Part shown: one piece after another, positions 1-8,538 of the stretch
Layout of the letters: every line of letters starts with the position of its first letter
Position numbering within the stretch: the stretch's first letter is position 1
Assembly (NCBI GenBank): GCA_021784835.1
Contig: JAJYHI010000005.1
Location: 1 to 38,521, forward strand
DNA length: 38,521 nucleotides
Direction of reading: 5' to 3'
Origin: a bacterium
Lineage (GTDB): Bacteria; SZUA-79; Acidulodesulfobacterales; Acidulodesulfobacteraceae
The notes under the pieces: generated by a model
What the model was told of the DNA's origin: nothing
Seen by the model: only the letters and a program-made list of their open reading frames with translations
The model's database searches: none
Position numbers and translations under genes: made by a program

Positions 1-2
1 AC

Positions 3-71
3 CTTTCTAAAAAGGCGGTTGCAAAAATCACGGAATTGCAGAATAATGCAATATCCAATACGGCAATATAG
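3..71 (+). CDS. Possible 3' end of an unidentified gene (partial)
   Basis: An open frame runs in from the window edge and ends at a TAG at 69-71. Its last residues read LSKKAVAKITELQNNAISNTAI, a soluble-looking helical tail with normal composition for these genes. Too little is present to name a family. The AT-rich stretch from 72 to 228 holds no further gene and should contain the promoter for the next one. The reading frame could also be chance, since only 23 codons are visible. Confidence 0.3.
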   Translation, partial: LSKKAVAKITELQNNAISNTAI

Positions 72-228
72 TTTTTTTATTAGAATCCTCTTTATTTTCT
101 AAATACATACGACTATTTTATTCTTTAATCAAATTCATCATGTCAAAACAAATTTTGTTAAAAATATTAGATTTTATGATAAAATACAAATAAATTAATA
201 TTTTTCACAGTAAATATATCAAAAAACA

Positions 229-525
229 ATGAGACTTTCCGATTTAGAAAAAAGGGTATTGATAGAACAGGCAAAAAAATACTTCGGCAATAATGCTAAA
301 GTTTATCTTTTCGGAAGCAGAATATACGACGATAAGAAGGGCGGAGATATAGATATATTAATTGAAACTGATAAAGATATCGAAAAACTTGCAGAACTTA
401 AGTTTTTAACAAGCTTTCGCAGACTTGCGGCAGACAGAAAAGTGGATTTAATAGTAAAAACTCCTTCTTCTCAATTTAAGCCTATTCAGGAAACGGCTAA
501 GAACGAGGGAATTTTACTATGTTAG
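229..525 (+). CDS. mntA: MntA-like nucleotidyltransferase antitoxin (type VII TA)
   Basis: Minimal nucleotidyltransferase (MNT) domain protein of 98 residues. The signature is visible: G29-S30, then D40-x-D42 nine residues later, and a third acidic residue at D73 in the strand KVDLIV, the layout of a catalytically competent DNA polymerase beta-type transferase. In characterised MntA-HepT pairs the MNT protein silences the HEPN toxin by adding AMP groups to a tyrosine near its active site. Its stop codon overlaps the start of the next gene by 7 bp, as expected for a co-translated toxin-antitoxin pair. No strong Shine-Dalgarno site precedes the ATG. Function is inferred from family and pairing. 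Confidence 0.85.
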   Translation: MRLSDLEKRVLIEQAKKYFGNNAKVYLFGSRIYDDKKGGDIDILIETDKDIEKLAELKFLTSFRRLAADRKVDLIVKTPSSQFKPIQETAKNEGILLC

Positions 526-971
526 AAGAAACGCTTGAAATTATTGATATTAATATAAAAAGAGCCGAAAGCGATTATAAAGAAATAAAATCTTGGAATG
601 CGTTAATGCCGCAATTTTTTGACGACGATAACAAAAGGCGCGTTATAGATTCTTTTATTTTTCGTTTTATTAAAATTCAGGACTTAATGGGCGAAAAGCT
701 TTTTAAGGAAGTTTTGGCGAGTTTAGGAGAATATAAAAGAAATATGTCTTTTATAGACATTCTTGATAAAATGGAAAAATTAGAAATAATAGACAGCGCA
801 GATAAATGGAATGATTATAGGGAATTAAGGAACGGTTTATCGCATGAATATCCTCTTAATGAAGAGGAAATCGTAAAAGATATAAAACTGGCGGCGACGG
901 TCTTCGAAGATATTTGTAATGTTTATTTAAACATAATAAAATATCTTAAAAATAAAAAGATAATCTCTTGA
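519..971 (+). CDS. hepT: HepT-like HEPN-domain RNase toxin (type VII TA)
   Basis: All-helical HEPN-domain protein of 150 residues, the normal length for HepT. The catalytic RX4HXY motif is intact as R104, H109 and Y111 within RNGLSHEY. In known systems the Arg and His make the RNase site, and the Tyr is the residue AMPylated by MntA. It overlaps mntA by 7 bp, so the two are translationally coupled with the antitoxin gene first. All key residues of both partners are present, so the module looks functional rather than decayed. It stands alone at the left edge, separated by 179 bp from the membrane-complex operon, and shows no sign of being part of a larger island. Confidence 0.85.
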   Translation: MLEETLEIIDINIKRAESDYKEIKSWNALMPQFFDDDNKRRVIDSFIFRFIKIQDLMGEKLFKEVLASLGEYKRNMSFIDILDKMEKLEIIDSADKWNDYRELRNGLSHEYPLNEEEIVKDIKLAATVFEDICNVYLNIIKYLKNKKIIS

Positions 972-1150
972 CAATTTTTTCGTAATATGCCAAAATTATA
1001 AAAAATTACGGCAATGGGGTTTGCCTAACCGCTTTGTATAAATAACAAGCTAATAACTCCTACATCGCATATTGGTTGACGCAGTATTATAAGCGTTGCA
1101 CGATTTATTGATTAAACGTAATGTAGAAAAAGGAGTATCGGCTTATTATA

Positions 1151-2122
1151 ATGAACGGCTATCTAAATTTATACCTAAATTCGACCGTTTTTCAAGTCTT
1201 TCAGGTTCTAACGGTTATCGTATGTTCTCCATTTATCGCAGGGTTTATATCGAAAGCGGAAGAAATCATAGAAGGCAAGACCGGACCGTCGGTTTTTCAG
1301 CCATATTACGACCTATATAAACTTTTCCATAAAGAAATTTTAATGCCGAAGGATGCATCGTTTATCTTTAGGTCGGCTCCGTTTGTTTCTTTTATTTCGA
1401 TGATACTCATAACCCTTCTGATTCCAGTTTTAACGGCATATCCGCTTCCTCTCGGGTTTATGGGCGATATGCTGGGCGGAGCGTTTCTGTTTTCTCTTTC
1501 ATCGTTTTTTATAAATATTGCGTCCCTTGACCTCGGCACAAGCTACGGCGGTTTAGGTTCATCGCGCGCCACCCTTCTTGCCATTCTTTCCGAACCTACC
1601 CTAATTCTTGTTTTTGTAGGCGTTGCTTTAATCGCAAAATCGACTCTTCCTTATGTTATGCTTCATACTATAACCGCGTCCCTGCCTCTTTATTTCAGTT
1701 CGCCGCATTTTATGATAATTGCCGCCTTTTTCCTGTTATTTTTAGCCGATACGGACAGGAGACCTATTAACGCTTCTACCCATGCCGAGATGAGTATGAT
1801 TGAGGAAGCAAGGATTTTACAATACTCAGGGCCGTATCTGGCATTATTAAAATGGGCGGGATACATGAAGCAGTTTTTACTTTTAGTTATTTTTTTGAAC
1901 GTTCTGGTTTTTCCATGGGGTTTAGCTGTAAATCATACGCCGGTCTCTCTTATTATAGCTATAGCAAGCCTTGTTATAAAAATGCTTGCAATCGGGGTAA
2001 TCGCCGCAGTGATAGATACGGCAATTTCAAGATTAAGGTTTTTCAGGTATCAAGAATATTTCGGAGCCGCGTTTGTTTTAAGCGTGCTTGCCATAATGAC
2101 TTTTCAATACAAGGGGTTTTAA
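1151..2122 (+). CDS. hyfC: NuoH/HyfC-like membrane subunit of hydrogenase-related (Ehr) complex
   Basis: Polytopic protein of 323 residues in the NuoH/HycD/HyfC family, which anchors the hydrophilic arm of complex I and group 4 hydrogenases and lines the coupling path. Early in the chain is the family loop with KTGPSVFQPYYDLYKLFHKE, matching the conserved GPxxFQPYxDxxKL segment. The later acidic loop EEARILQYSGPYLALLKWA matches the family E-(x)n-EYSGP-LALLEWA region. It is the first gene of a tight six-gene operon, with 3 nt to the next gene. AAGGAG at 1130-1135 lies 15 nt before this ATG, a longer gap than usual; no ATG, GTG or TTG lies closer in frame, so the start is kept with some doubt. 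Confidence 0.9.
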   Translation: MNGYLNLYLNSTVFQVFQVLTVIVCSPFIAGFISKAEEIIEGKTGPSVFQPYYDLYKLFHKEILMPKDASFIFRSAPFVSFISMILITLLIPVLTAYPLPLGFMGDMLGGAFLFSLSSFFINIASLDLGTSYGGLGSSRATLLAILSEPTLILVFVGVALIAKSTLPYVMLHTITASLPLYFSSPHFMIIAAFFLLFLADTDRRPINASTHAEMSMIEEARILQYSGPYLALLKWAGYMKQFLLLVIFLNVLVFPWGLAVNHTPVSLIIAIASLVIKMLAIGVIAAVIDTAISRLRFFRYQEYFGAAFVLSVLAIMTFQYKGF

Positions 2123-2125
2123 AAA

Positions 2126-2800
2126 ATGCTTGGATACTCAATGCCGCTTTACATTTACGTTATCGAAGACCTTCTGGTATCGATGGTTCTTTTGTCCTCG
2201 TTCGTAATGCTGAGTTCTAGATGGATTTCGTTTTATATACACGCTTACGGTTTCCAGTCATTTTTAATATTCGTCCTTACCCTGATTCTGGGAATAGAAG
2301 CCCAAAGCGTAGATTTGTATCTTGTCGCTTTTTTAACGCTTTTCGTAAGAACTATATTTGTTCCTTACATTCTTTTAAAAATGATAAAAAAATTTAACAT
2401 TAAAGAAGAAGTAAAATTGACCCTTAAAATACCGTTTTCTATTATTTCAGGCGTTGTTTTAACGGTTTTTGCCTATTTTTTGATATACAGATTGATTTCC
2501 CCGTTTTCTTCTAAAATAGTCGTAAATGTTGCTTCAATTGCTTTAAGTTTAATATTTGTAGGGTTTTTTATGATTATTTCAAGATTTACGACTATAACCC
2601 ATATTCTTGGACTGCTTGTCATAGAAAACGGAATATTTCTATTATCGGTCGCCGTAGTTCCGACTCTTCCGCTCATAGTAGAGCTGGTAGTTTTATTCGA
2701 TATTCTGGTAACTGTAACGGCAATGCTAATTCTTTCGATGTTTATGAAGATGCGGACGGGATCATTTTCCACTTCTATGTTAAACAGACTGGTAGGTTAA
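2126..2800 (+). CDS. hyfE: HyfE-like membrane subunit of Ehr complex
   Basis: Strongly hydrophobic protein of 224 residues with about seven transmembrane segments, the length and character of hydrogenase-4 component E. The C-terminal half resembles NuoK, including a buried glutamate in the segment LGLLVIENGIFLLS, which corresponds to the family motif with VIENG. In Hyf-type and Ehr complexes this subunit sits between the NuoH-like and NuoN-like subunits, as its gene does here. It starts 3 nt after hyfC ends and stops 6 nt before hyfF begins, so all three are certainly co-transcribed. Confidence 0.85.
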   Translation: MLGYSMPLYIYVIEDLLVSMVLLSSFVMLSSRWISFYIHAYGFQSFLIFVLTLILGIEAQSVDLYLVAFLTLFVRTIFVPYILLKMIKKFNIKEEVKLTLKIPFSIISGVVLTVFAYFLIYRLISPFSSKIVVNVASIALSLIFVGFFMIISRFTTITHILGLLVIENGIFLLSVAVVPTLPLIVELVVLFDILVTVTAMLILSMFMKMRTGSFSTSMLNRLVG

Positions 2801-2806
2801 AATCAT

Positions 2807-4300
2807 ATGAATATGAAACTTTTTATAGTTATAGTTTTGATAAGTCCGCTAGTCGCATCTTTAAGTTCTTTTATTTTAAAAAATAAAAGATTTGCGGAAT
2901 ACATAAGTCTTTTAGCATCTTCTTTAGATATTATAGGCGCGTTTATTATTCTTTATTTTGTGTTAAATTTTAAACCGATTTTTTTGTTTAATAATGCGAT
3001 AGCAATAGATAAATTTTCCGCTTATTTAATTCTGCTTGTAAGTATAGTTTATTTTCTTTCGTCTATTTACGGTATTTCATATATGAGGCTCGCTATAAAT
3101 AATGAAAAGATGACCGAAAATGAATTTTTTAGGTATGAACTTTTTTTTAATCTTTTTGCGTTGACTATGCTGGTTGCCCCCATGATTAATAATATGGCGG
3201 TTTACCTTATAGATATCGAACTTACGACTATTACAAGCTCCTTTTTGGTAATATCCGAGGTTACCGAAAAATCTATAGAAGCTGCATGGAAATATATTTT
3301 AGTAGTGTCTTCCGGAATATCGCTTGCCCTTCTAGGCACAATCTTATTCTACCTTTCAGGAAACATTCCTGGAAGCGCAAACATAGTTTCATCTTTGGAC
3401 TGGACGGTTCTTGGTTCAAATGCCGTTTATCTTAACGAAGGTATAGTGCGCATAGCTTTTGTATTAATAGTAATAGGATTAGGGACAAAAGTAGGACTTG
3501 CGCCTATGCATACATGGGTTCCCGACGCCTATTCGGAAGCACCTTCTCCTGTATCGGCTATGTTATCAGCATCCTTAGAAAATGTAGCCCTATACGGTAT
3601 TATTAGATATTTCGGTATTGCCGGAAAAAGTTTAGGTTTCGGTTACCCCGAGGTTATACTTATTGCTGTAGGCATATTCTCAATTTTTATAGGAGTAATG
3701 GGAATAATATACCAAAACAGTTCAAAAAGGCTTTTTGCTTATTCCAGCATAGAGCATATGGGAATAATTACTTTAGGTTTCGGTCTTGGCGGAATATTTG
3801 GAACGTTTGGCGCGCTTTTACAGATGCTGGGACACACCCTGACAAAATCTACAATGTATTTCGGCGCCGGGAATTTTTTACATAAGTTCAAGACTAAAAA
3901 TATTAAAAAAATCAAGGGAGTTTTTCATATTATGCCGAAAACCGCTTTTTTGTTTTCTATAGGTTCCGTTGCGTTGATCGGAGTTCCTCCGTCGGTAATC
4001 TTTATAAGCGAATTTTTAATTATACTTCAGAGTTTAAAAGACGGTTATTACTTGATAGCTGTTATATTAATAGGTTTTTTATTAGCTGCTTTTATAAGCT
4101 TACTCACGAAATCTGGTTCAATGGTTTTCGGTAAAGCGGACGAAAATTTTAACGAGGAAAGAGGCGATTTTTCGCCGTTTTCATATGTGCCTATGTTACT
4201 GCCGCTCGCGGCATCGTTAATTTTAGGATTTTATATTCCAAGCGGTCTGCATAATTTATTAATTGGGATAGTCCATATCATAAATTTTAAAATAAAATAA
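2807..4300 (+). CDS. hyfF: HyfF-like (NuoL/M/N family) ion-translocating subunit of Ehr complex
   Basis: Antiporter-like subunit of 497 residues with about 14 predicted membrane helices. The conserved helix-5 glutamate is present as E138 in DIELTTITSSFLV, the HyfF version of the WELTT motif. The broken-helix region with the conserved lysine reads GLGTKVGLAPMHTWVPDAYSEAPSPVSAMLSA, near-identical in layout to other HyfF and Mrp-type proteins. These charged residues in the membrane are the ones used for proton or sodium transfer in the superfamily, so the subunit appears pumping-competent. It is followed after 20 nt by the NuoD-like large-subunit gene. Confidence 0.9.
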   Translation: MNMKLFIVIVLISPLVASLSSFILKNKRFAEYISLLASSLDIIGAFIILYFVLNFKPIFLFNNAIAIDKFSAYLILLVSIVYFLSSIYGISYMRLAINNEKMTENEFFRYELFFNLFALTMLVAPMINNMAVYLIDIELTTITSSFLVISEVTEKSIEAAWKYILVVSSGISLALLGTILFYLSGNIPGSANIVSSLDWTVLGSNAVYLNEGIVRIAFVLIVIGLGTKVGLAPMHTWVPDAYSEAPSPVSAMLSASLENVALYGIIRYFGIAGKSLGFGYPEVILIAVGIFSIFIGVMGIIYQNSSKRLFAYSSIEHMGIITLGFGLGGIFGTFGALLQMLGHTLTKSTMYFGAGNFLHKFKTKNIKKIKGVFHIMPKTAFLFSIGSVALIGVPPSVIFISEFLIILQSLKDGYYLIAVILIGFLLAAFISLLTKSGSMVFGKADENFNEERGDFSPFSYVPMLLPLAASLILGFYIPSGLHNLLIGIVHIINFKIK

Positions 4301-4320
4301 ATTAAAAATTTACAAAAGTT

Positions 4321-5493
4321 ATGAATCACGGCAAATATAAATTTTTGGGAGATTACGAGTTTATCTGGGGTCCGGTAAGAAAAGGCGTTTCCGAGTCTAT
4401 TTTATTTAATTTTCTGTCGTCGGGGGAAGAGCTTCATAATTTAGAAATTACGGCAGGTTATAAGACAAGAAATGTTAAAAGCATTCTTGCCGGAAAAAGA
4501 AATTTATACGAACAGATTTTGCTTATAGAGAGAATATCAGGACTTCACGCTTTTTCCGCATCCCTGAGCTGCTGCCTCGGCGTTGAAGATTTCTTAGGGC
4601 TTACGGATAAAATACATAATAATATTAAAATTCTGCGAATGTTTTTTGCAGAATTTGAAAGAATCAGAAACCATATAGAAAATTTATCGGAAATAGCCGA
4701 GTCCACCTATATTCAGGTTCCTTCCGCTTTATATGCCTATCATGCGGAGGCGTTAAAACAGTTGTCTCATAAGTATTTAAAATCCCGTTATTTTATGGGC
4801 ATTAACGAAATAGGCGGAATCAGAGTAAATTTATCGCTCGAAGATATCGAAAATATTTTTAATTCCGTAAGATTAATCGTAAATAAAGTTCAGGAAATAA
4901 TTAAAAAAAATATGGAAACAAAATCCCACATAGACAGACTGAAGACTACCGGAAAAATAGATTTAAAAACGGCAAAGCGGTTCTGCGCAAAAGGAGTTGC
5001 CGCAAAAAGCGCAGGTATTTCATCAGATTTAAGAATAAACAGGCCGTATCTTTTATACGGTAAAATAAACGTTAAACCCGTCGTATTTGAAGACGGAGAT
5101 GCTTTTTCGAGATATATGGTCAGAATTGAAGAAATAGGGCAGTCTTTAAATATACTTGAATACTGTCGCGATATGCTTAAACGAAACGGATTTCGTTACA
5201 CGGCGGATTATTTATCGAAGCAGGAAGAATTTGAAGAGTCGAAGGATTTGGAAAACCGATATTTTAAAGACGAAAAGTCAAAGCACGGTTTTGGATACGC
5301 GGAATCGTCCGAAGGAGCAATTTTTTGTTATATAAAAGATTTTGACGGTACTATTTTTAAAAAAATAAGCATAAAATATCCGTTTGAAAATAATTATAAA
5401 TTGTTTGCCTGCGGTACAAAAAATACGATGATGATGGATTTTAACATAAACGAGACGAGTTATAATTTTTCCGTTGCGGCATTGGATAAATGA
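4321..5493 (+). CDS. NuoD/HyfG-like large subunit lacking nickel-binding cysteines (Ehr type)
   Basis: Homologue of the group 4 [NiFe]-hydrogenase large subunit and of NuoD, 390 residues, without the NuoC-like N-terminal domain found in HycE/HyfG. The fold landmarks are present: GPVRKGVSES at 17-26, the ERISG segment at 70-74 and a GFGYAESSEGAIF segment near the C-terminus. True hydrogenases have CxxC in the position after ERI; here those positions are S73 and H76. The C-terminal DPCxxC ligand pair is also missing: the chain ends with a segment DFNINETSYNFSVAALDK that matches the tail of Ehr/NuoD-like proteins. C84 and C85 lie too far downstream to substitute. It therefore cannot bind a standard NiFe centre and is not expected to make or use H2. 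Substrate is unknown; quinone-like or protein-partner electron transfer is possible. Confidence 0.85.
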   Translation: MNHGKYKFLGDYEFIWGPVRKGVSESILFNFLSSGEELHNLEITAGYKTRNVKSILAGKRNLYEQILLIERISGLHAFSASLSCCLGVEDFLGLTDKIHNNIKILRMFFAEFERIRNHIENLSEIAESTYIQVPSALYAYHAEALKQLSHKYLKSRYFMGINEIGGIRVNLSLEDIENIFNSVRLIVNKVQEIIKKNMETKSHIDRLKTTGKIDLKTAKRFCAKGVAAKSAGISSDLRINRPYLLYGKINVKPVVFEDGDAFSRYMVRIEEIGQSLNILEYCRDMLKRNGFRYTADYLSKQEEFEESKDLENRYFKDEKSKHGFGYAESSEGAIFCYIKDFDGTIFKKISIKYPFENNYKLFACGTKNTMMMDFNINETSYNFSVAALDK

Positions 5494-5563
5494 AGCGGAA
5501 CAAAAACAATAAAGTTAAAAAAATCAATATAATAATGAATTATAATATAAGGATTAAAGCATA

Positions 5564-6376
5564 ATGGCTTTCTGGACTTATAACGGATTAAAATTCGGAA
5601 TAAAATCGGTTAAATTTCCTAAAGAAAACGATTTTTACGACGGGTTTATCTCATCGATAAAAATAAATGAACGGAAATGTTTAAATTTGACAAAAAAAGA
5701 CAACGAGCGGGAACGGAAATGCAGGGGGTGCGAACTTGTTTGTCCGACGAAAGCAATAAACCTGAGTAATTTATCCGGTGAAGAAGAAATAAAGGAATGT
5801 GCGCCGTTAAAAGTTATCGATGCGGAAAGGTGTATTTTTTGCGGATTGTGCATAGACGTTTGTATCGATGTTAACGGCTCAGGAGGTATCGGCGCAATAA
5901 GTTATGCAGCAGGATTAGATTTCAATATACGTCCGCGAAATTATACGGCCGATAAAAAAATTTTTAAAAAATCGTTATTTGTTAAACATATAGATACGGG
6001 TTCTTGCGGGGCGTGCGAATCGGAAATAAACGCGTTAAACAATCCGTATTACAATATGCACAGGTTAGGAATATTTATTACGCCAAGTCCGAGGTTTGCC
6101 GATGTTTTGCTTGCGACCGGAACTTTTACGGAACGAATGAAGGAGGTATTTTTAAATGTTTTAGATAATATTCCGAAACCGAGGTTTATCGTTTTGGCAG
6201 GTTCATGCGCTATTTTCGGCGGCATTTTCGAGAACGAAACGGCAAAGGGGGCGGAGGATTCAAACCTGCTTGCTTTACTCGATAACGAAAACGTAATTAT
6301 GCTGCCGCACTGTCCGCCAAATCCTTTTGAAATATTAAACGTTTTGCTGTTAATAAAAAATGGCGGTTTAAAATGA
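5564..6376 (+). CDS. Fused 2[4Fe-4S] ferredoxin / NuoB-like small subunit of Ehr complex
   Basis: Fusion of a NuoI/HyfH-type ferredoxin domain (about 35-125) and a NuoB/HyfI-type small subunit (about 140-265). The second ferredoxin motif is complete: C90, C93, C96, C100. The first is odd: C53, C56 and C60-P are in place, but the usual first cysteine is absent at its normal spacing; C39, 14 residues upstream, could fill the role if a charged insertion separates it. The small-subunit cluster ligands are all present: C148-x2-C151, C215 in GSCAIFGG and C250 in HCPPNP. The electron-wire side of the complex is thus kept although the partner large subunit has lost its metal site. The last codon overlaps the next ATG by 4 bp. 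Confidence 0.85.
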   Translation: MAFWTYNGLKFGIKSVKFPKENDFYDGFISSIKINERKCLNLTKKDNERERKCRGCELVCPTKAINLSNLSGEEEIKECAPLKVIDAERCIFCGLCIDVCIDVNGSGGIGAISYAAGLDFNIRPRNYTADKKIFKKSLFVKHIDTGSCGACESEINALNNPYYNMHRLGIFITPSPRFADVLLATGTFTERMKEVFLNVLDNIPKPRFIVLAGSCAIFGGIFENETAKGAEDSNLLALLDNENVIMLPHCPPNPFEILNVLLLIKNGGLK

Positions 6377-8475
6377 TGTATAATTATTATTATCTATTTT
6401 TACTTTTTTCGCTATCCGGCGTTATTGTTTCGATGATAGGTTTGATTTCGGGGGATAGATTTAAATCCATACCCTTCGTTTTTTCAAACATTCTATATAT
6501 GGCGGCTTCCTTTACGGCTGTTTTATATTCGGTAATTTCGTTTATGGAAGCGGGAAATCTTTTAAACCTGTCGTTTCAGATTGGAAGATTTTTTCCGGCA
6601 GGCAGAATAATATTAAAATTCGACCCGCTAAGCGATTTTTTTATACTGTTTATTTTTTCGGTATTTTTTTATATAGCCCTCTACCAGATAAAATATATCG
6701 AAAAGATAGGGCGAGAGATAAATACGCCGCTTTTTTCGTTCCTGTTCGGCATAATGCTTATCAGCGTTTATTACGTCATTATTTCTTTTAACGGCTTTAT
6801 ATTCATAATTTTTTGGGAAATTATGGCGGTATCTTCCTATTTTCTTGTAATGACCAAACATTATGTCAAGGGAAGCAAGAGGGCAGCTTTTTTAATGGCG
6901 GTCATAATGGAAATAGGCGCAATGCTTATAATAGTCGGTTTAATAATTTTATATTTGCATGCAAATAGTTTTAATTTCGAAACGCTTAAAAGTTTAACGA
7001 TGCCGGCTTATGTAAAAGAAATAGTTTTTCTGTTGTTTTTATTCGGTTTCGGGGCAAAAATGGGCATAGTTCCACTTCATATATGGCTGCCTGAGGCTCA
7101 TCCCGCGTCGCCTTCAGGAGTGTCCGGAGTTTTAAGCGGCGTGTTAACGTCCTGCGGAGTTTACGGGGTCATCAGGTTTGGACTTTATGTTCTTCATCCG
7201 CTAAACACTGCGTTAATGCTTGGTTCAATCGTATTGATTATTGCGGCGTCAACGATGTTTTTCGGCGTTTTATATATGTCTCAGACGCATGATATTAAAG
7301 TGCTGTTGTCATATTCTACCGTCGATAATATGGGTTTGATATTAACCGGAATAGGCGCATCGCTTTATTATAATTATTTCGGTTTGGCCGGTCTCTCAGC
7401 GCTTGCTCTCGTCGCCTCGCTATATGCTCTAATAAATCATGCGTTTTTTAAAAGCCTTTTATTTATGGGTTCGGGAAATATAGAATATGAAACGGGAAGC
7501 CACGATATCGATAAATTCGGAGGAATTTTAAAAGGCATGCCTTTGACCGGAGTGCTTATATTTATAGGGATTTTATCCGCCGCCGGAATTCCGCCGCTTA
7601 ACGGGTTCGTTTCCGAATGGCTCAATCTCGAGGTTGTTTTTTTAGGTTTTCATATAAGTTCCGTTCTTCCAAGGATACTTATTTTTACGGTAGGAGCCAT
7701 AATGGCTTTAAGTATGGCCGTTGCGGTTTCGACTTACGTAAAATTATACGGACTTACGTTTCTCGGTTTGCCAAAGTCAAAGGAAGCAAAACAAGCGAAA
7801 GAAGTTCCGTTTTCTATGAATATAGCCCTTTTAATACCGGCGCTTATTGGCATATCGTTGGCGGGCTTTATGTTTTTATATACTCCGGTTTTATCTAAAG
7901 TATCCCAGTCTATATATCACATTAATATTAGCGGTAAAATATTAAAAAATTATATATTTATACCTTATTACAGCTCGTTTTCCGCTTCAAGCCCGGTTTA
8001 CCTGTTTTTCGTATCTATCGCGTTTATATTAATCCTTTATATTTTATATAAAACTATAGTAAAACCCAAGCAACGTTTTGTGGATTACGCATGGACAGGC
8101 GGCGGAAGCAAAAATTTAATAAATCCGCATGCGCAGGTATCGGCGCTGGGTTTTTCCAATGCTTTAAGAATTATGTTTAATCTTGTTTATAAAAAAAGAA
8201 GCAGGGTACATGTTCAAAGCGAAACATCAAAACATCCTTACGAACTTAAAAACCCTTTTCCTTACTCGTCTTATTATCATAATTCAAGCGGTTACGGCTC
8301 TTATATATTTCCGCTTATCGAATATTATCTATATCTGCCCCTGATAAAACTGTTCGAAAAAATCAGTTCCGTAACGACCGAACTTATGCAGAACGGTTCT
8401 TTAAATTTGTACATATTTTATATATTCTTCGTCTTTATCGCGGCTTTTTTTATAATCGTTATGATACCCTTGTAA
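6373..8475 (+). CDS. hyfB: HyfB-like (NuoL family) ion-translocating subunit of Ehr complex
   Basis: Large polytopic antiporter-like subunit, 700 residues, matching the length of HyfB. Key residues for ion transfer are visible: E149 in FWEIMAVSSYFLV and K229 in GFGAKMGIVPLHIWLPEAHPASPSGVSG, the hallmark loop of the family. A long C-terminal part carries extra helices and a polar stretch before a last membrane segment. It starts inside the stop codon of the preceding gene (ATGA overlap), so it is translationally coupled. In most Hyf/Ehr loci this gene comes first; here it is last. No hydrogenase maturation genes (hypA-F) lie in the window, which agrees with the absence of a NiFe site. Confidence 0.9.
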   Translation: MMYNYYYLFLLFSLSGVIVSMIGLISGDRFKSIPFVFSNILYMAASFTAVLYSVISFMEAGNLLNLSFQIGRFFPAGRIILKFDPLSDFFILFIFSVFFYIALYQIKYIEKIGREINTPLFSFLFGIMLISVYYVIISFNGFIFIIFWEIMAVSSYFLVMTKHYVKGSKRAAFLMAVIMEIGAMLIIVGLIILYLHANSFNFETLKSLTMPAYVKEIVFLLFLFGFGAKMGIVPLHIWLPEAHPASPSGVSGVLSGVLTSCGVYGVIRFGLYVLHPLNTALMLGSIVLIIAASTMFFGVLYMSQTHDIKVLLSYSTVDNMGLILTGIGASLYYNYFGLAGLSALALVASLYALINHAFFKSLLFMGSGNIEYETGSHDIDKFGGILKGMPLTGVLIFIGILSAAGIPPLNGFVSEWLNLEVVFLGFHISSVLPRILIFTVGAIMALSMAVAVSTYVKLYGLTFLGLPKSKEAKQAKEVPFSMNIALLIPALIGISLAGFMFLYTPVLSKVSQSIYHINISGKILKNYIFIPYYSSFSASSPVYLFFVSIAFILILYILYKTIVKPKQRFVDYAWTGGGSKNLINPHAQVSALGFSNALRIMFNLVYKKRSRVHVQSETSKHPYELKNPFPYSSYYHNSSGYGSYIFPLIEYYLYLPLIKLFEKISSVTTELMQNGSLNLYIFYIFFVFIAAFFIIVMIPL

Positions 8476-8538
8476 AATTTATAATGCAGTAGGGACAGTT
8501 TCAAAACGAAACGATAAAAAAGCAGTATTTTATTTATT

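Noticed and set aside
1096..1320. Open frame of 74 codons overlapping hyfC
   Set aside because: It reads the hyfC region in another frame, with basic, low-quality protein text, while the hyfC frame shows clear NuoH motifs.
4321..5493. True energy-converting [NiFe] hydrogenase (Hyf/Hyc)
   Set aside because: The nickel-binding cysteines are missing at both ends, and C84/C85 are out of register, so hydrogenase activity cannot be supported.
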